Source: Oasisia sp. SBJ-2009 (lineage: Eukaryota; Annelida; Polychaeta; Sabellida; Siboglinidae). From it: a stretch of DNA of 64,000 nt. A program made the position numbers and the translations under genes. This document shows positions 24,301 to 37,887 of the stretch, piece by piece. The first letter of the stretch is position 1; each line of letters begins with the position of its first letter. The DNA is taken from positions 47,066,864 through 47,130,863 of the forward strand of contig OZ024863.1 of NCBI GenBank assembly GCA_964017155.1, in the 5' to 3' direction. The notes under the pieces are model-generated. The model had not been told where the DNA came from and did no database searches. It saw only the letters and a program-made list of their open reading frames with translations.

Positions 24301-26628
24301 CAATCTTGTATCTGAATAATTTCTAATCAATTCTTAATAGTCTTCTATCAAACGAATCTACTATTTCTTCCAGTGATTGCTTAAGAGTTCCAAACAGTTG
24401 CTTACATTGAAATACGTTGAATATTCTTTCATTGTTTTCGATGTTCTGTAAATTCTCAACATGTTCTTCAAGTTGTTCATGGCATTTATACCCAAGCATT
24501 TTCTTCGTTTGATGTCTGTTTCAGTTTCGATCATTTAACCCATATTTTTGCCTGTCTTTGTAATATTTGCGTGCCTGGTTGATCTTAGTCTCCACATCTG
24601 TTACACTTAGTGCAGTTGTAATTAGAGCTAGATTTTCTGGAGATTTTGAATTCTTCATCTTTGGAATGGTTGCATTCTAGTTTTATCCTTTTGTAGCATG
24701 TTTGGAATTGTCTGCATGACATTCTACCATGCTGTATATTTATGTGATGTAATTAACATCATCTGGATATTGTAACTCGATGTTCTGTACAGGACATGTA
24801 TTGGTTTTGCATTGTCAGCTTGCATTGTGTTTGTATGACGACATCTAGAGTTTCACTGTACAAGGGACTGTCTGCTATTCTAGTTAATCCTGTGTTTTGA
24901 TTAGTGTAACTGTATGTGTGGTCACACTCTTGGTCAAAGTGTGATCCTCCCTCAGGTATTTGTTCCACCAGTGCCATGGCCAGATGTAGAGTAAACAGTA
25001 TCGGACTGAGGCAATCACCCTGCAGCAATCCATTTCTCCTAATTCTTTGCCATAATTATATTGATCCACATTTTACTATTACTGGATAGAGATATGTCTT
25101 CAAGTAGTAGTTTTACGAAAGCAGTTCATCATCATCTGGAGTAAACTGCAGGAATATTATCAATAGTTTCTTGTCTACGGTTTCGAAGATGCAACTCATA
25201 TCCATCATTAATATGAAAGTTCTATAATTTTCAAATGAAATTACTTTTCTGCCATCAGTTTGAATGCCATGTGTCTCCATTAGTGTTGTGGCCTTTGCTA
25301 TATGTAGCTTGTGTTACTAGCAGTTTGCTTTGTATTATGTCCCAAATCCTATCAATCATGACTATGACAAGAACCGTTCGTAGCATGGATGGAAGTACGA
25401 TAGGACTGAGACTTTTGTGAGTTCTAGAGGTTTGTTGTGTTGATAAATAGCCAGTAATACTCCTAGTTTTATTTTTGGATGTTCTGTGTTTTGGTCTCTC
25501 TCAGGGACACTCTGTCTTCAGTTGAACTTGCCCGTGCTGCATGATTTAATATTTCCCCATTTCCATGTGTAAATATCCACGTTATTATAGTTATATTACG
25601 TGCTGTTTTTTCTCTGTATATTCTACTTGGTTCATGTAATAGATGCAGTTTATATAATAGATGCGGTTTTCTTTTGCACTTCGAAATAAACAAATATTAT
25701 ATTTCAGCTATTTCCACATGAATGATCTCCGGTCCATCCTTTAGTTATTTGGCTCATCTGTTCAAATTGATTGACACCCTTCCTAATGTGACGTCATTTA
25801 TTCAGGATGGCTATTGCAACTACAAGAACGTGACGCCAACAGCAAAGATGACAGGTTTCGTGAATGTGACGTCAGGTGACCTTGATGCCCTCAAGGTCGC
25901 TCTCGCTAAACATGGCCCAGTCTCCGTGGCAATGGATGCCTCCCACAAGTCACTCTCGTTCTACGCCAACGGTGTCTACTATGAACCAAAGTGTGGTAAG
26001 TATCTCGTGGTAGATTTTTACTTTACATTATAATTTAATGTGTGTGACACATTAATTTAATTATTTCTCTATTCTGTGATAAATGCCAGAAAATATATTG
26101 AGCATCCATGAAAGATAATTGTGGTATTTTATGTGTCTTCGAGAAAAGCATGATTGAATTCTTAGAGATGTGATACAGTATTTGTATAGTAGTAACATGC
26201 TTCAAATCTTTCAAATCACAGTAATGTCTGGTTACACGATAGTATAATGACAGCCAAAAGCCATAATGCTGATCAAATTTGCAAATATTAATGGCTGAAT
26301 GCTTCTACAAGCAGCCAATTTGGTTTTGAATTAAAATGTGCAATGTAAAAATGTAAATTGGTTAGATATAAACTTCCCTTTGAATCAATGCTAAGAATCA
26401 TAGTTTTATATGAATCAGGTACATGCTTTGATCTGTCTTGAAGGGAGTGGAAGTGACCAGCTTGACCATGCCGTCCTGGCCGTGGGCTATGGAACATGGA
26501 AGGGACAAGACTACTGGCTGATCCGCAACTCTTGGTCAACCTACTGGGGCAATGACGGCTATGTCCTGATTGCCCGCAAAGACAACAACTGTGGCATCGC
26601 TACCGCCCCGACATTTGTTCTCATGTAA
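14348..26628 (+). CDS. Secreted cysteine protease, 26-29-p / counting-factor-associated-protein-D type
   Basis: Papain-family (C1A) endopeptidase with the extra N-terminal domain of insect 26/29-kDa proteases and CFAD proteins; probably lysosomal or secreted. Exons: 14348-14387, 15434-15583, 18391-18572, 19703-19940, 20788-20989, 22181-22374, 23424-23515, 24072-24230, 25806-25995, 26444-26628. All phases agree and give 543 aa, close to the family's roughly 550. Exon 1 encodes a signal peptide ([14 protein letters not shown]) that continues into exon 2. Exons 2-4 encode the N-terminal domain ([32 protein letters not shown]). Exons 5-6 carry the I29 inhibitor-like propeptide ([19 protein letters not shown]). 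The catalytic set is Gln344, Cys350 (GSCWSFG), His491 ([11 protein letters not shown]) and Asn511 (NSWSTYWG). The usual DWR before the mature domain reads NWW here. The exon 10 acceptor is weak but keeps frame and homology. The exon 4 acceptor belongs to a tandem array (separate entry). Confidence 0.9.
14694..14715. repeat. Poly(G) run
   Basis: About 19 consecutive G residues, then T and GGG, in intron 1 of the protease gene. The length may be unreliable in the assembly. Confidence 0.85.
15929..17390 (-). mobile_element. 5'-truncated, degenerate CR1/Rex1-like LINE in protease intron 2
   Basis: Read on the minus strand, 17390 down to about 16770 encodes broken RT blocks: [28 protein letters not shown] and KYADD. 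Frame changes lie between blocks and PQG is replaced by FQG. A post-RT segment follows at about 16470-16220 ([17 protein letters not shown]). The 3' end has a short hairpin-like segment and an AATAAA-like motif, then an (ATTGT)n tail at 15930-16033. The element lacks its endonuclease half and cannot be functional. The clade name is tentative. Confidence 0.8.
15930..16033. repeat. (ATACA)n / (ATTGT)n pentanucleotide tail array
   Basis: About 20 perfect pentamers sit exactly at the 3' end of the minus-strand LINE remnant. The microsatellite therefore looks like an expanded retroelement tail. Confidence 0.9.
18749..19702 (+). repeat. 60-64 bp minisatellite made of copies of the exon 4 splice acceptor
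   Basis: About 16 tandem units, mostly 60 bp and a few 62-64 bp; the first is partial. They end at the acceptor of protease exon 4. Each unit contains a TGTGTGTAG acceptor followed by the same first codons as the real exon ([12 protein letters not shown]), then about 20 bp of GT-rich sequence leading to the next acceptor. In a 60-bp unit the acceptor TAG is in frame, so use of an upstream copy would add about 19 residues and stop. Only the last junction continues into VWKMKKLIG. The long minus-strand frame through the array is a shadow. Confidence 0.92.
20404..20578. mobile_element. Fold-back pair of Penelope-like element termini
   Basis: Two arms of about 76 bp (20404-20479 and 20501-20578) are inverted around a roughly 21-bp loop with about four mismatches. 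Each arm matches the end of the Penelope-like fragment at 47644, including the shared block CGACCACCATCRGCGGCC. It lies in intron 4 of the protease gene. A head-to-head insertion or partial inverted copy is the simplest reading. Confidence 0.75.
21100..21470 (+). mobile_element. Probable LINE 3' end fragment
   Basis: Sequence ending in GGACAATAAAGTTATT followed by an AT-rich (TAA/ATT)n tail resembles CR1/L2-type LINE 3' termini. A (TA)n tract lies inside at about 21263-21302. No coding remnant is readable, so this is a tentative call. Confidence 0.4.
24340..25480 (-). mobile_element. Degenerate reverse-transcriptase remnant in protease intron 8
   Basis: Minus-strand blocks such as [13 protein letters not shown] (about 25150-25210) and [20 protein letters not shown] (about 24965-25030) resemble RT motifs A and B. 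They are separated by stops and frameshifts. The downstream minus-strand sequence looks like a decayed post-RT domain. The family was not resolved. Confidence 0.6.
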
Positions 26629-27097
26629 ACTCAGGAACTTTGTTAAACTGCACAAGACGATTAATTAATAATTGTTTTCTTAAAAAATCACAAAGTAATG
26701 TATGATTTGCAGTCAACTGCAGGCATCTAAAACAGTTGGATATATCTTCTACTGTTTTGTTTACAGTTGTATACTATACGTGAATGTATAATGGAATGTC
26801 TCAATTTGTTTATGTGACCATACTGTATTTGTAGGACTTGCAGAAGCATTGGAGGCTTCATTTAGGCTTTTCAAAAGGGGTAACTCTTAATCAGCTCGTT
26901 TGTTAATGATAGAAACAAACTAGTTTATGACAAAAACAAAACACATATCACGCATTTAATTGTCAAGCTCATGTTACAGTCTTTGTTTTATGCACACAAA
27001 GAGTATGTAAATATGTATGAAATTAGGTGTTCACATAATAAGAAAATAGTTAAAGGCATGTATGGATACGTGTTACAAAAATGTAATATCATTTTGC

Positions 27098-27103
27098 AAT
27101 AAA
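27098..27103 (+). promoter_or_regulatory. Poly(A) signal of the protease gene
   Basis: AATAAA about 470 bp after the stop codon at 26626-26628, in AT-rich 3' UTR. It is about 550 bp from the stop of the converging coiled-coil gene. Confidence 0.6.
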
Positions 27104-27650
27104 ATCAAATTGATTGATCACCAGTGTTTTGCCTGTAAAAGTTAAATTATTGTTATAAAATCTACACCGACAAAAAGCTGTCTTTATAGGCACATCAAAA
27201 AAATTGAGTATATATATATATATATACATATATATATTAAATGTATTAAATTCAAATCTTCACACCAAAGTTGTCATTGTGACAAAGTGGACAGTATACG
27301 TGCAATGCACACAAATATTTGGCACAAATGTTAGACCTTTCTTCCTAGTTGAACATATGAATGGTTTTATGACAAAATTAGTTGAATCTGGGTATTGTTT
27401 TTATGAAAGCTCACTACTAGAGTGAATTAATCTCTTGAGACTCCAAAATAAAGGTGACCGGTAGCACGACTGAAATCTATCGTAGATTTCATTGAAATGT
27501 TGCCTGCTGAGTGATATCACCCAGACTGACATTGGCCAAACTACGCCGAAACTGTTCATATTATCCTACAGACTTCTGCACCTTTTTCCAGTTATTCTCT
27601 TCGAAACATAAACCAGAATCGCAATTACTCAACCACACACAGACACCCTA

Positions 27651-30600
27651 CTACGGTGCTGCCCCCTGTTTGGCAGTCTCCGTTTCTTCCTCTTTCATCA
27701 CCTTTGCCATGGCCATCTGTCGGATGGTGTTGCCGTCCATCTGGTTGAGGAGGAAGTCCGCGATGAGCTCCAGCTGCCCGTCCATGGTGCCCTGCAGCTC
27801 CCCGACCTTGGCGGTGTTGGCGTGGGACTCCTGCTCCATGCGGGCCACCTCCCCCTCATTGTACTCCCCCCGGTACTTGTAGTACAGCTGCAGGGCAAAG
27901 TGCAGCTTCTTCTGCAGGCAGTTGAGCTGGAGGCAGACAGAGACAGGGTCAGAGACTGTTCTACTGAAGACAGAGACCAGGTCATAGACTGTTCAACTGA
28001 AGACAGACCAGGTCATAGACTGTTCAACTGAAGACAGACCAGGTCATGGACTGTTCTACTGAAGACAGAGACCAGGTCATGGACTGTTCTACTGAAGACA
28101 GACCAGGTCATAGACTGTTCAACTGAAGACAGACCAGGTCATGGACTGTTCTACTGAAGACAGAGACCAGGTCATGGACTGTTCTACTGAAGACAGACCA
28201 GGTCATAGACTGTTCAACTGAAGACAGACCAGGTCATGGACTGTTCTACTGAAGACAGAGACCAGGTCATGGACTGTTCTACTGAAGACAGACCGGGTCA
28301 TAGACTGTTTAACTGAAGACAGACCAGGTCATGGACTGTTCTACTGAAGACAGACCAGGTCATGGACTGTTCTACTGAAGACAGAGACCAGGTCATGGAC
28401 TGTTCTACTGAAGACAGACGGGGTCATAGACTGTTTAACTGAAGACAGACCAGGTCATGGACTGTTCTACTGAAGACAGAGACCAGGTCATGGACTGTTC
28501 TACTGAAGACAGACCAGGTCATAGACTGTTCAACTGAAGACAGACCAGGTCATAGACTGTTCAACTGAAGACAGACCAGGTCATAGACTGTTCAACTGAA
28601 GACAGACCAGGTCATAGACTGTTCAACTGAAGAGAGGCCAGGTCATAGACTGTTCAACTGAAGACAGACCAGGTCATGGACTGTTCTACTGAAGACAGAC
28701 CAGGTCATGGACTGTTCTACTGAAGACATACCAGGTCATAGACTGTTCAACTGAAGACAGACCAGGTCATAGACAGTTCAACTGAAGACAGACCAGGTCA
28801 TAGACTGTTCAACTGAAGACAGACCAGGTCATAGACTGTTCAACTGAAGACAGGCCAGGTCATAGACTGTTCAACTGAAGACAGACCAGGTCATGGACTG
28901 TTCTACTGAAAGCAGAGACCAGGTCATGGACTGTTCTACTGAAGACATACCAGGTCATAGACTGTTCTACTGAAGACAGACCAGGTCATGGACTGTTCAA
29001 CTGAAGACAGGCCAGGTCATAGACTGTTCTACTGAAGACAGACCAGGTCATGGACTGTTCTACTGAAGACAGACCAGGTCATAGACTGTTCTACTAAAGA
29101 CAGACCAGGTCATGGACTGTTCTACTGAAGACAGACCAGGTCATAGACTGTTCTACTGAAGACAGACCAGGTCATGGACTGTTCTACTGAAGACAGACCA
29201 GGTCATAGACTGTTCTACTGAAGACAGACCAGGTCATAGACTGTTCTACTGAAGACAGACCAGGTCATGGACTGTTCTACTGAAGACAGACCAGGTCATA
29301 GACTGTTCTACTGAAGACAGACCAGGTCATAGACAGTTCAACTAAACACAGTGACATCTGAAATGTATCACACTGTATGCCATAGACAGTTCAACTAAAG
29401 ACAGAAAAATGGTATTACAAATAGTTCAACTAAAGAAAGAGAGACCACATTGCAGAGGCTTCGACTGCACATTACAGACAGGTTAACCGAAGACAGACCA
29501 CAACATTGAAAGTTCAACTAACAACAGAAGAGAGACCATTCCATTAACATAGTTAAAAACGGCACACCATTTATAGTGGAGAAAAATCTCTGTTGTTCAT
29601 AAAACGCCATATGTTGCCACTTAATCACATGAACCCACCTTCTTGAGGTCTGCTATGGCGTGCTCCACCTGAATTCTCGCGTCCAGTTTGTCAAGATGTT
29701 TGTTCTTCAGTGCGATAAACTCGTTCTGGAGCTGTCGATATTTGGCTGCGACATCCGTGTTGAAACTGAGACACTTCTCCAGGTCCACCTGTAATGTAAC
29801 ACTGACATGTCACGTAACACTGACATGTCACGTAACACTGACATGTCACGTCTCAAAAACTAGAGTGACCTCAATAATTCATACAACCTGCTTGCATTGA
29901 CAGATATAAAAGATGCTTCTAACTAGATACATTTGAATAGTTTGTTTTCTTAATTCTCTAGCAACCACAGTAGTTGTGTAGATGACTCTCGATCAGTCTC
30001 AGTACCTTGTGTTGTTCCAGGACCTCTTTCCTGACCTTGATGTGTTCTTTCTGTTCGATGTCATGGTCAATAATGCGGTCTGTGAACACAGAAACAAGTA
30101 CATATGTATGTGTTTCTTTTATGTCTTACCACATCATTGATTACTGAAGTATCACTATAATTTGGTCAAAGCCTACGTTATCATGGCTTTGCATTTAACT
30201 ATACATGAGATGATACTTGTTCTTTGATTTTATTCATGGCCAATATTAATGTATGTGTCAGTGTCTCTCATGTTTCCTTTGCAGTCATAAAAATACACAT
30301 GACTGACTTGGAGTGAGATCTATTGTTTGGTGGATCACTCCATTCAGTGTCCAAATCAGAATTATCTCAAAAAGACAAAAACTACAATTAACAAAACAAA
30401 ATTTTAGAGGGAAATAAATCTCAGTTAGGACACCAGTGCTGAGAGATTGGGGAGGTAAGAGGCGACTCACCCTTGATTTGCTTCAGTGAGTCCTTCAGGG
30501 TAAAGCTTAGTTCTTCTTTGTTTTTGTGCTGAATCTTCCTTTCTTCAATCTCGTGTCTGTTCACAGAAGTAAAGAATACCAACACACCACAGAGACAACA

Positions 30601-31286
30601 ATTGGCACATCAAATACAGTACCATCTCACTGCAGTCAGACATTTTATTTACGTTGATATGCATTACCTAAAATCCTTACTTCTGTTTATGAAATAAAAT
30701 GATCAATGTACAATTATGATTTGATTAATGCAAGACAGCTGGAAATGTCATTAAAAAAATCATGCACGTCTACATCAAAATTACAGCCATGGAATTATTG
30801 GTGAACAGAGAATGTGTAGCTTACTCAATCTCTTGTATGGCTTTCTCTGAGTTGTGTATTTTGCGATTCATGACCGTTGTTTCTGAGGCCATGTCGTCCA
30901 TCTTCTTGCACATCTGGTCCACCAACAGGGCCATGTCTTCCAACTTCCTGTCTAGTTCATTCACCACGGCCTGCAGTCAACACATGGTGTACATTTAGAC
31001 CAGAGAACACTTCAAACATGCATAAATTTAACTTAAATTAAATGTTCACTTTACTGTTTAGCCCTGAATATGTGCATCATTGTATTTTGTTATTTTTATT
31101 TCAGTCTTATTTCTGTTGTTCTGTTATATTTTCTCAAATGATCTTTATTGTTGTTTATGGATACAAATGTCCACCTCTCAGTTAAGCATCACATATATGT
31201 ACAGTGCTGATTATACACATTCCTCCACATGGGTAGACTGAATAACTAGCATTATATCTGATGTAACTTATCTCATCATCTAGTCT

Positions 31287-31332
<46 letters not shown>

Positions 31333-32337
31333 GATATGATATGATATGATATGATATGATATGATATGATATGATATGATATGATATGATATGATATGAT
31401 ATGATATGATATGATATGATATGATATGATATGATATGATATGATATGATATGATATGATATGATATATATATTTATATATAAGACAACATGATGAGATA
31501 AGTTACTTCAGATAATAGTAATAAGATCACTTCTATTAGATTTGAATCCATGGAAAGCAAGCTCAGACAGAGATGCACCAAGAAAATTGAGTTGGTCAAT
31601 CTCAAGATCAATAAAATATATTCAAGTTGCCAACAGATGGATGGATTAGCAAGATTATTAAAGTAAGCTTTTAAATAATGGTGAAACTGTGTACAGATTT
31701 AAACTGATATAACAGTTGTATGGAGCACATTCCACCAATGATGTGGTGTAATGGATGCCTGGATGCAATGGTAAAGATCTATAAAGATGACATGATGTTA
31801 CAGATGAAGCCAATACAGACTTAGAACTGGCATAGAGTGAGAAAAAGACAGAGATCAAAACACAGCTTGTAGCAATCCCATCACCTTGGCGTTGGCATGG
31901 TTGGGGAGCAGTTGTTTCTTCTCCTCTGATGTGTCTTCCAACATCTTCTTCTCTTCCTTATCCAGCTCCACAAGCTCAGTCTGCAGCTTCTCTATGTTCT
32001 GGCAATGACAAGAGAGAGATGGAGAGAGAGACAGAGAGAGTCATTCTCTTGGCACACTTCTCGGTAATATGTAATGTATGGTGTAGTTACATTGCAGGTG
32101 TTTTGATTAAGGCACACCCAGGGCTGGGGAAAAGTTACCAGGTGATCATATTAACAATAGTATTTTCTTATCGAGTACTGGTACAGAGACCAAATGGGAA
32201 TATTCAAGTTGGCCTCAATTGCAAGGTGGTTGCAATAATAAAGTGATTCATAATCGAGGTATGACATATGTGTGTGTGTGTGCGTTTGCATATACAATAC
32301 AATACAATAAAACTTTATTGTCCCGAACCGGGAAATA

Positions 32338-32372
<35 letters not shown>

Positions 32373-35300
32373 TTGTGGGTGTGGGTGTGTGTGTTTGGGT
32401 GTGTAAGTGAGTGTAAGTGTGTGAGTATATAACTGTATATACATATGTATGTACTAAGTATGTATAATTATAAGGTGTATGTTATGCTACCCCTCATCCT
32501 CACTGAAGTTTTCCATGTAGGGTTTATGTAGCTTGGAACAGCATCCTAGAAAACATGCAGAGAACTGTGAACAACTGTTCCAAGTTACATTATCTTCAGC
32601 AACCACCCGCTACAAATATTTCTTCATCCTCTCCATCTATGTGTGTTTGTGGTGTCTGTGTGTGGGCTTGAGTTTGTGCATGTTTGCTTGTGTGTGTAGG
32701 TGTGTGTGTTTGTGTGTATGCTTATGTGTATGTGTGTGTATGTGTGTGTGTATGTTTGTATGTGAGGTGTTTGTATGTTGTGCTCGTAGGAAAAAAATGG
32801 AAGTAAGAGAACTTGGTTGTTTGGTTTCTTACCTTACTATGAATTCGATTTGCAAATTAACAATTTTTTTCAGGAACATGGCTATATTTGCTGGTAATAA
32901 TAAAATATTGTTACTGAGATTTCCAGAAAATTCTTACCTCTGTAATCTTTTGGTGAATTGATCGTAATTTCTCAACTTTCTCACTGACGATTTGTACTGC
33001 CTGATCCACTTCCTTGGCTTTCTTGTCAGCCTGAAACATAATATACAGTTTTAGACATCAGCAGCAACATATCACAACAAACTAGTGGGTTGTATTTTGT
33101 GGCAGTGACTCATACTAGAACTATAATCATATCACACAGCAGACTATCAGATAGATTCCATTAAAGTGTCGATAAAACAATGTGACATAAATTACACTCA
33201 AAATTGCAAACAACAAAAGCAAATTTGAGTCAACACTTTTGGCCCATTTAACTATCATTCTTAAGAGCTTGTAAACCCAATGTTCACTTTAAAATTGATT
33301 TAGCTTCTTAACAGTGACCTGTTATATCTAACGACTGACAACACAAGAACATACCAGTGAGATGGTGTGTCATGGAAATAGTGTCCTCCGTAACATGGCA
33401 ATACCTCTTTGCCTTTCAAAAAAGAGATTTTGTTTAATGATGAATAATTTTCCTTAAGAGCTGTTTATCTTAGTGAAATGGTCCACAGGAATAACTACAA
33501 ACTACATATTTATATCTCACCTTGTCAGACATAGATCGCAGGTCATGGATGGTGCTCGCATACTCACTCGACTGCGCACTGATGTGGGAGGCAATGACTG
33601 AACGATGGTGAATTTCCTCCTTCACTTGTGAGGTGAGAGCTTCTGCAAGAGCCTGTGTCCAGAGCAGAGAACATTTCATAGTCACACCTTTCTGATGAGA
33701 CCATGGTTATACTAATTATTATTAAAATGCAAAATCAACAAATACAAATGTAATATTATTAGTTTACTTAATTTTACAATTTGTTATGAACGTATTTATT
33801 TTACTACTAATAATAATTAATTTTATTTTATTTAAATGAACAATACATACAGACTGTATTCATATATACATATACAAATGAAGGTGTAATAATTATTAAT
33901 ATGAATTTTTAATACTCTGATATATTTTAATGATTTTACAGTTATTTTAGTACATATATTGTAAGCAAAAAGATGGAAAGACAGTGTTAAGAGACACAAG
34001 GAGTTGAGGGGGCTGAAGGAAGAAGACGTGAAACACCGGAACATTCCAGGCTGACCTCGTGAGGGAACATGGCGACATAAGAAGATTGTAAGCACATTTT
34101 TATTAACTGAATAAGGACTCTGGGTGTTGCTGTTATCATTACTATTAAGTCATAATACGAAAGAATGGATTTAGGTTGAAAACTAAGTAAGCTAATAAGC
34201 TTACAACACCAAGGGTCTCAACATACAAATCAACAAGTAAGGAACAAGACTTAGGTAAGAAAATATGTCTTTATAAAAAATGTTTCCTGTAAATGTATCC
34301 TGGGCCATTAAAAATGCCAGTATATATAAGTTGTGAAAGGTTGTTGGAGGAGGTATTTATTTGTGATCTGCCACAACAAAATGGATGTGAAGTTGCAAAT
34401 TTGCGAAATAATTTGTTGTAACTGTTTTGCTTTCCATAGCTGTGAGGGTTAAAATATGTCATTTATGTGAATGTTTTCAATAGTCAATTTATTGCTAAAA
34501 CTGAAGTAAACTTTACAAAACTGGCATTATTTTGCGAAACGAGGTCATTTTAACTCACTAAAACTGAAGTAAACTTTACAAAACTGGCATTATTTTGCGA
34601 AACGAGGTCATTTTAACTCACTTTGCCAAATGTTTTTAATATATGGCTTCATAAATGCAGGCAGTTTATTGGTTTAAGATTATGTGCAGAAGAACACATC
34701 ATCTGGACATATGAAGATTAGATTATAAGCTATACACATATGACACATTCAAAAGATCTATTTTTACCTCACATGCAGAATAGGCCTAGACAACTTAATA
34801 CATGGTTCACTGAGGCGGGACACATTTATTCATCCTTGAGTCTTGTGGTTACTTACACGAATCTTCTGTTCCATCATCAGACATCGTTCCTCCTCATCAG
34901 ACAGTCTTGTTGACATCTCAGTGTTGGCCTCCTTCTGTGCGTTCAGCTCGAGACTGGTCAGTTCCACCTGCGACCACGTGTTCTTCTGTTCCTTCATAAT
35001 GCGGTCTACGTTACGTTGATTCGCCTTCGTCTGTGCCTTGCTGAATACACAAACACAAACAACACCTGTGTGACATATTCTTTGCCGTATGTTCTTGTCA
35101 TAAAGAAACATTTCTATGGACAGAATTTCAACAATATACATATAACAGAATACACAAAGTTACAAACACACCACATGTCCAGCACGATGACCAGATCAAT
35201 TAATATGTAATTATTTAGAAGTAACCACACCCTCTTTCGAAAAGTAATGATAAACAATAACATTACAACCACCAATCTCTATAACTATTGTTGATGTACA

Positions 35301-35486
35301 TGTTATGGTCTCAACAAAGAAGAAATTGTATTGTGTACAATGATGACTTTATAGTTCAGTTATATATTTAATTATTTTCTATACATCTATTTATTCCTGT
35401 TAGCTTACTTTAAATCAATTAAAACTATTTCATTTACTTACTCTTTAAATTAATTATTTAATTTATCTATATTTGTTGTGCATAGT

Positions 35487-35546
<60 letters not shown>

Positions 35547-37838
35547 TGTTGGATGTCTAACCTTAGACAAAAGTATTCATATCCAACCTTAACATTTTAC
35601 ATGCAAATTACAGCACAACTGGGGGTAGTAATTTTTTAATCAATCAATCTGTTAAATGAACATGGAAATGTTAGATAATGTTTATAAATACATTCCAGGG
35701 TTTCTCCACATCACATTAGCAGATTAAAAACATATTTATCCTAAATTAAAAATGTTTTTAAAAAACAACAATTATGTGAACAAACAGTACCTCTTTTCAA
35801 TTGCTGCATATGTATCAGAAATGATCATGTCAATTTCCTTGTTTGAGATGGTCGTACGTTTCAGTTTATCTTCCTTCTCATCCAGAGTTCTCAGCAGATC
35901 TTTCTCTTCCTTCAGAAACCCCTTTTTCTGTGAACAATTATTCACTTTTATTTCATTTACATATACTGCAAGTAAGACGTATAATGAAATATTACCAATG
36001 ATTGCTTGCAATTATAAAATGGTGTCAATCTTTTGCTGAAGATTGTCGACACAGATTTTTCAGCTAAACATACTAACCTTCATCTCTCGCTCGGCACACA
36101 GTTTGAAATTCTCATGTTCCAGCTGTTTCTGAATTTCCTTTTTGACTGCGACTTGTTTCTGTAGAGTCACCACCTAGAAACAGAAAGGTCCCTTGGTAGA
36201 GCAGACACAGGCCGGGAGAGGTAAGATGCAGTCATGTAGATGGTGCAGGATGTGTAGGTGGAGGAGCGGGGGAGCGGGGGGAGCGGGGGAGCGGGGGAGC
36301 GGGGGAGCGGGGGAGCGGGGGAGCGGGGGAGCGGGGGAGCGGGGGAGCGGGGGAGCGGGGGAGCGGGGGAGCGGGGGAGCAGGGGAGGGAGCAGCAAGTG
36401 CACTTGCAAGGGTAACAGACCACACATGTAGTGGTGACCTTGCACTCACCTTGGTTCTCTGGAGCTCCTCCGCGACACGAGAATTCTCCTCTCTCACAAG
36501 GAGCACTTTCAGCTCCTGCTCACTCTCCTCCAGGTTCTTCTGGTACGTGTCGACCTGCTCCACGTAGGCCTCGTGAGTCGCCTTCTCCGTCTCCAGCTCC
36601 ACACTGCAAGGAAAGGCAAGAATGTCAGTCCTCATCTAGTATAGGACCCAGTCATTATTTGAACTGGTCGAGGTATTTTAGACTGTATACGTTGCTAGAC
36701 CTGTTCAGTAGAACACTATTTTTACATATATGGGAAGTATTCAGCCATTCTTAAATTACTGCACAAAGACTATGTACATAAATATCCACCACTGTCTATA
36801 GCCAGGTACTCATTTACACAGCTGAGTAAATTCGAGCAAACAGAGTGATCGAATCAGCCCATGATTCGAAACAGCAGTAAGAGGAATTGAACCCGGGTTT
36901 TGTTAATTGAGAGTCTGATACTCTAACCACTGTGCTCCACAGAGCTAGACTAGACGGAGACAAACTCCACAAAACAACATCAATGAGTCATCTCCTCACT
37001 GCAAGTGGTGAGGACCAGAGTGACTCAAGCTCCACATATGACTCATGAGTCAACTCGGCATTACAACTAGTAGAGTCAACTCTTCACTACAAGTAGAGAG
37101 GATCAGAATGACTCAAGCTCCACATGTGACTCGAGAGTCAAGTTCTCACTACAGGTAGAGAGGCTCAGATTGGTTCAAACACTACATGTGACTTGTGAGT
37201 CAAATCGTCACTACAAGTAGAGTGGACCAGATTGGCTCAAGCTCCACATATTATGGCATAAATCATGAGTCAACAGTTCACTGAAAGTGGAGTACACTAC
37301 ACGGATACAAGCTCCAGACACAATTCATCAACAACCAAAACTTTGCCTTAAATCTTCACTGCAGTATTAGAGAGAAAGACAGACCACCAGGACCTGTGTT
37401 CTGGTTACTGTGCTTAATCCAGTGTGTTGGGTACTGCACTGAGTTCAGTGTGCTACTTACTGTATTGTGTTCAGTTCAGTGTTAACTACTTCCAGGTCGT
37501 TCTTGATGGTGACGCGTTCGGTGTCCGCCTTCACGTGTGCCTCTCCATGCTTCACGACGACAGACTTACATCGCTGGACAGTTGTGTCCAACTCCTCCGT
37601 TGTCTGATGACCACACAGCAGTTGGTTAATGTCGTGTAATTAGTGAAACAACATAGCAACAACCACACACTTATTACGTACAATATTCTGAGGTACCAGT
37701 GTATATTTTTGTCTTTAGATTTGAACGTAAATGTTGCTACTTACATCTTCTTGTGCACGTTTGATTCTGTCCATTGCTCCTCGCTCCAACTCCAGTTTCT
37801 CGGCAACTAGCGGCCTGCAACAGGACACTCATGCAGGA

Positions 37839-37887
<49 letters not shown>

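Noticed and set aside
27935..29340. Regular short repeats that could suggest a CRISPR array
   Set aside because: Units are directly tandem with no unique spacers, and the locus is a eukaryotic intron.
36880..36945. Possible tRNA gene with A and B boxes
   Set aside because: No cloverleaf or acceptor stem closes; the segment is the head of a SINE with related copies nearby.
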